Shown here: positions 12,555-13,633 of the stretch, one piece after another
Layout: each line of letters starts with the position of its first letter
Numbering within the stretch: position 1 is the first letter of the stretch
Source: Ruminococcaceae bacterium UBA5423
GTDB taxonomy: Bacteria > Bacillota > Clostridia > Oscillospirales > Acutalibacteraceae
Direction: 5' to 3'
DNA: 13,633 bases
NCBI GenBank assembly: GCA_002409375.1
Contig: DHNF01000006.1
Location: 5,118-18,750 of the forward strand
Program-made: the position numbers and the translations under genes
Notes under the pieces: generated by a model
What the model saw: only the letters and a program-made list of their open reading frames with translations
Databases searched by the model: none
Told to the model about the DNA's origin: nothing

Positions 12555-13633
12555 ATGGAATCATCCGTCAAAAAGCTTATACAGCAAAGAAAGAAGCCAT
12601 ACATATCGAGTTTAAAACACATAAAAGACTCAGGGGATATCGCCAAACTGATTATTGGCTTTATTTTTGTTGTTCTCATCATCATTCCACTGGCAAAAAT
12701 GCTTATGTTCATAGATGCAAGCAGTTTGAACCGTGTATTAAAAAATGTGATGTTTCCAACCGCTGTATTAAACTCTGTAAAAGTATCAGTTATTGCAACT
12801 GCGATAACCCTGCTAATAGCCTATTTACTCGCTTTTTGTATTGAAAGGACCGGGATACGTTTTAAAGGCATTCTAAATATCATACTAATTCTGCCCATGC
12901 TGATACCCTCAATATCTCATGGCATGGGGTTGATTATATTGATGGGGAATAATGGCGTTGTTACAAGGCTTTTAGGTCTAAGGACAAGTATTTACGGCTT
13001 GCATGGCATAGTTTTCGGATCGGTGATGTATGCTTTTCCGGTTGCCTTTTTGATGATTAGCGACATATTTAAATATGAAGACTGTACGCCATATGAAGCA
13101 GCAAAAGTACTCGGTATCTCCGGATTGCGCCAGTTCCAATCTATCACCCTGCCCTATTTAAGAAAGCCGATGATTTCTGTTATATTTGCGATATTTACGA
13201 TGATAATTACCGATTATGGTGTTCCGCTTATGGTCGGGGGTAATTGTATAACCATACCTGTTATCATGTATCAGGAGGTAATCGGCCAACTGGAGTTCGG
13301 AAAAGGCTGTGTTTACGGTGTAATACTTCTTATTCCCGCCGTAGTTGCATTTATATTTGATTTTTTGAACAAAGACAAAGGAAACATGTCCTACGTCAGC
13401 CACAAGCTTGAGTATAATAAAAAAAAGCTTGTAAACTTTCTTTCTTACTCTATTTGTGGGCTGGTTTCTTTATGTACAATACTTCCGATAATAGCTTTTG
13501 TCATATTGGGTTTTACAAAAAATTATCCCGGTGATTTATCATTTACTTTTTCAAATATAATTAAATCATTGGATATGGGAGCAGATCAATATCTGCTAAA
13601 CTCCATAACAATTGCCTTGTTGGTTACGCTGAT
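12555..13633 (+). CDS. ABC importer permease, FbpB/PhnU-like (cut off by window end)
   Basis: An open frame of 359 codons runs off the right edge. It starts at an ATG preceded by AGGTGA, which overlaps the stop codon of the ATPase gene. After a basic cytosolic N-terminus (MESSVKKLIQQRKKP) there is a first helix (about 34-53) and then several more membrane segments. The EAA loop that docks the ATPase reads YEAAKVLGISGLRQF with ITLPYLRKP after it (about 178-202). A second hydrophobic block begins near residue 295 (LVNFLSYSICGLVSLCTILP), and LNSITIALLVTL at the edge looks like the start of a second transport domain. This matches double-length permeases of about 550 residues in the FbpB/PhnU family, in which one chain carries both membrane halves. 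It forms the channel for the importer encoded just upstream. Confidence 0.9.
   Translation, partial: MESSVKKLIQQRKKPYISSLKHIKDSGDIAKLIIGFIFVVLIIIPLAKMLMFIDASSLNRVLKNVMFPTAVLNSVKVSVIATAITLLIAYLLAFCIERTGIRFKGILNIILILPMLIPSISHGMGLIILMGNNGVVTRLLGLRTSIYGLHGIVFGSVMYAFPVAFLMISDIFKYEDCTPYEAAKVLGISGLRQFQSITLPYLRKPMISVIFAIFTMIITDYGVPLMVGGNCITIPVIMYQEVIGQLEFGKGCVYGVILLIPAVVAFIFDFLNKDKGNMSYVSHKLEYNKKKLVNFLSYSICGLVSLCTILPIIAFVILGFTKNYPGDLSFTFSNIIKSLDMGADQYLLNSITIALLVTL

Noticed and set aside
13158..13403. Minus-strand 81-codon frame near the right edge
   Set aside because: It is antisense to the permease gene, which has a full reading frame with the EAA motif.

Overview
The window reads as chromosomal DNA of a low-GC, Gram-positive anaerobe of the class Clostridia (Bacillota), probably near Ruminococcaceae/Oscillospiraceae. 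The grounds are a DUF4317 protein, AT-rich codon use, strong GGAGG-type ribosome binding sites, SipW/TasA-type secretion genes and a clostridial-style class I cyclic-di-GMP riboswitch. This placement is inference, since there is no rRNA or other marker. No tRNA, rRNA, CRISPR array, transposase or integrase is visible.

Left block (minus strand, about 4300 down to 14): a cyclic-di-GMP-controlled secretion and matrix locus. A near-consensus promoter inside an 84-base imperfect palindrome drives a leader with a c-di-GMP-I aptamer whose 3' side overlaps an intrinsic terminator. Then come three exported proteins that all carry the SipW-type signal motif GTLxxYT: a TasA/camelysin-like protein fused to a CBM2-like carbohydrate-binding domain, a small protein of unknown fold, and a plain TasA/camelysin-like protein. 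A terminator follows. After it lie the cognate ER-type (Ser/His) signal peptidase (SipW-like) and an ABC-ATPase-shaped protein that has lost its Walker B, signature and H-loop residues. The likely logic is that high c-di-GMP lets transcription pass the terminator, making fibre or matrix subunits that SipW processes.

Middle: a DUF4317 gene (minus strand) with its own promoter, back to back with a strong plus-strand promoter that is followed by a perfect 13-bp inverted repeat.

Right block A (plus strand, 5702-10617): an apparent four-gene envelope operon. It encodes a membrane-bound alkaline-phosphatase-superfamily protein resembling LTA synthase, a small membrane protein with a YIDPSAMTY motif, a classical Ser/Lys signal peptidase I, and a fusion of a YidC/Oxa1 insertase domain to a CDP-glycerol glycerophosphotransferase (TagB/TagF-like) domain. 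Together these suggest synthesis or decoration of a phosphoglycerol-containing surface polymer.

Right block B (plus strand, 10753 to the right edge): a binding-protein-dependent ABC importer of the Fe(III)/thiamine/2-aminoethylphosphonate superfamily, comprising a lipoprotein receptor, an ATPase and a permease cut off by the window end. The substrate cannot be decided from sequence alone.

The most unusual points are the c-di-GMP switch on a SipW/TasA operon, the TasA-CBM2 fusion, the pseudo-ABC ATPase beside sipW, the YidC-TagB fusion, and the symmetric promoter palindrome.
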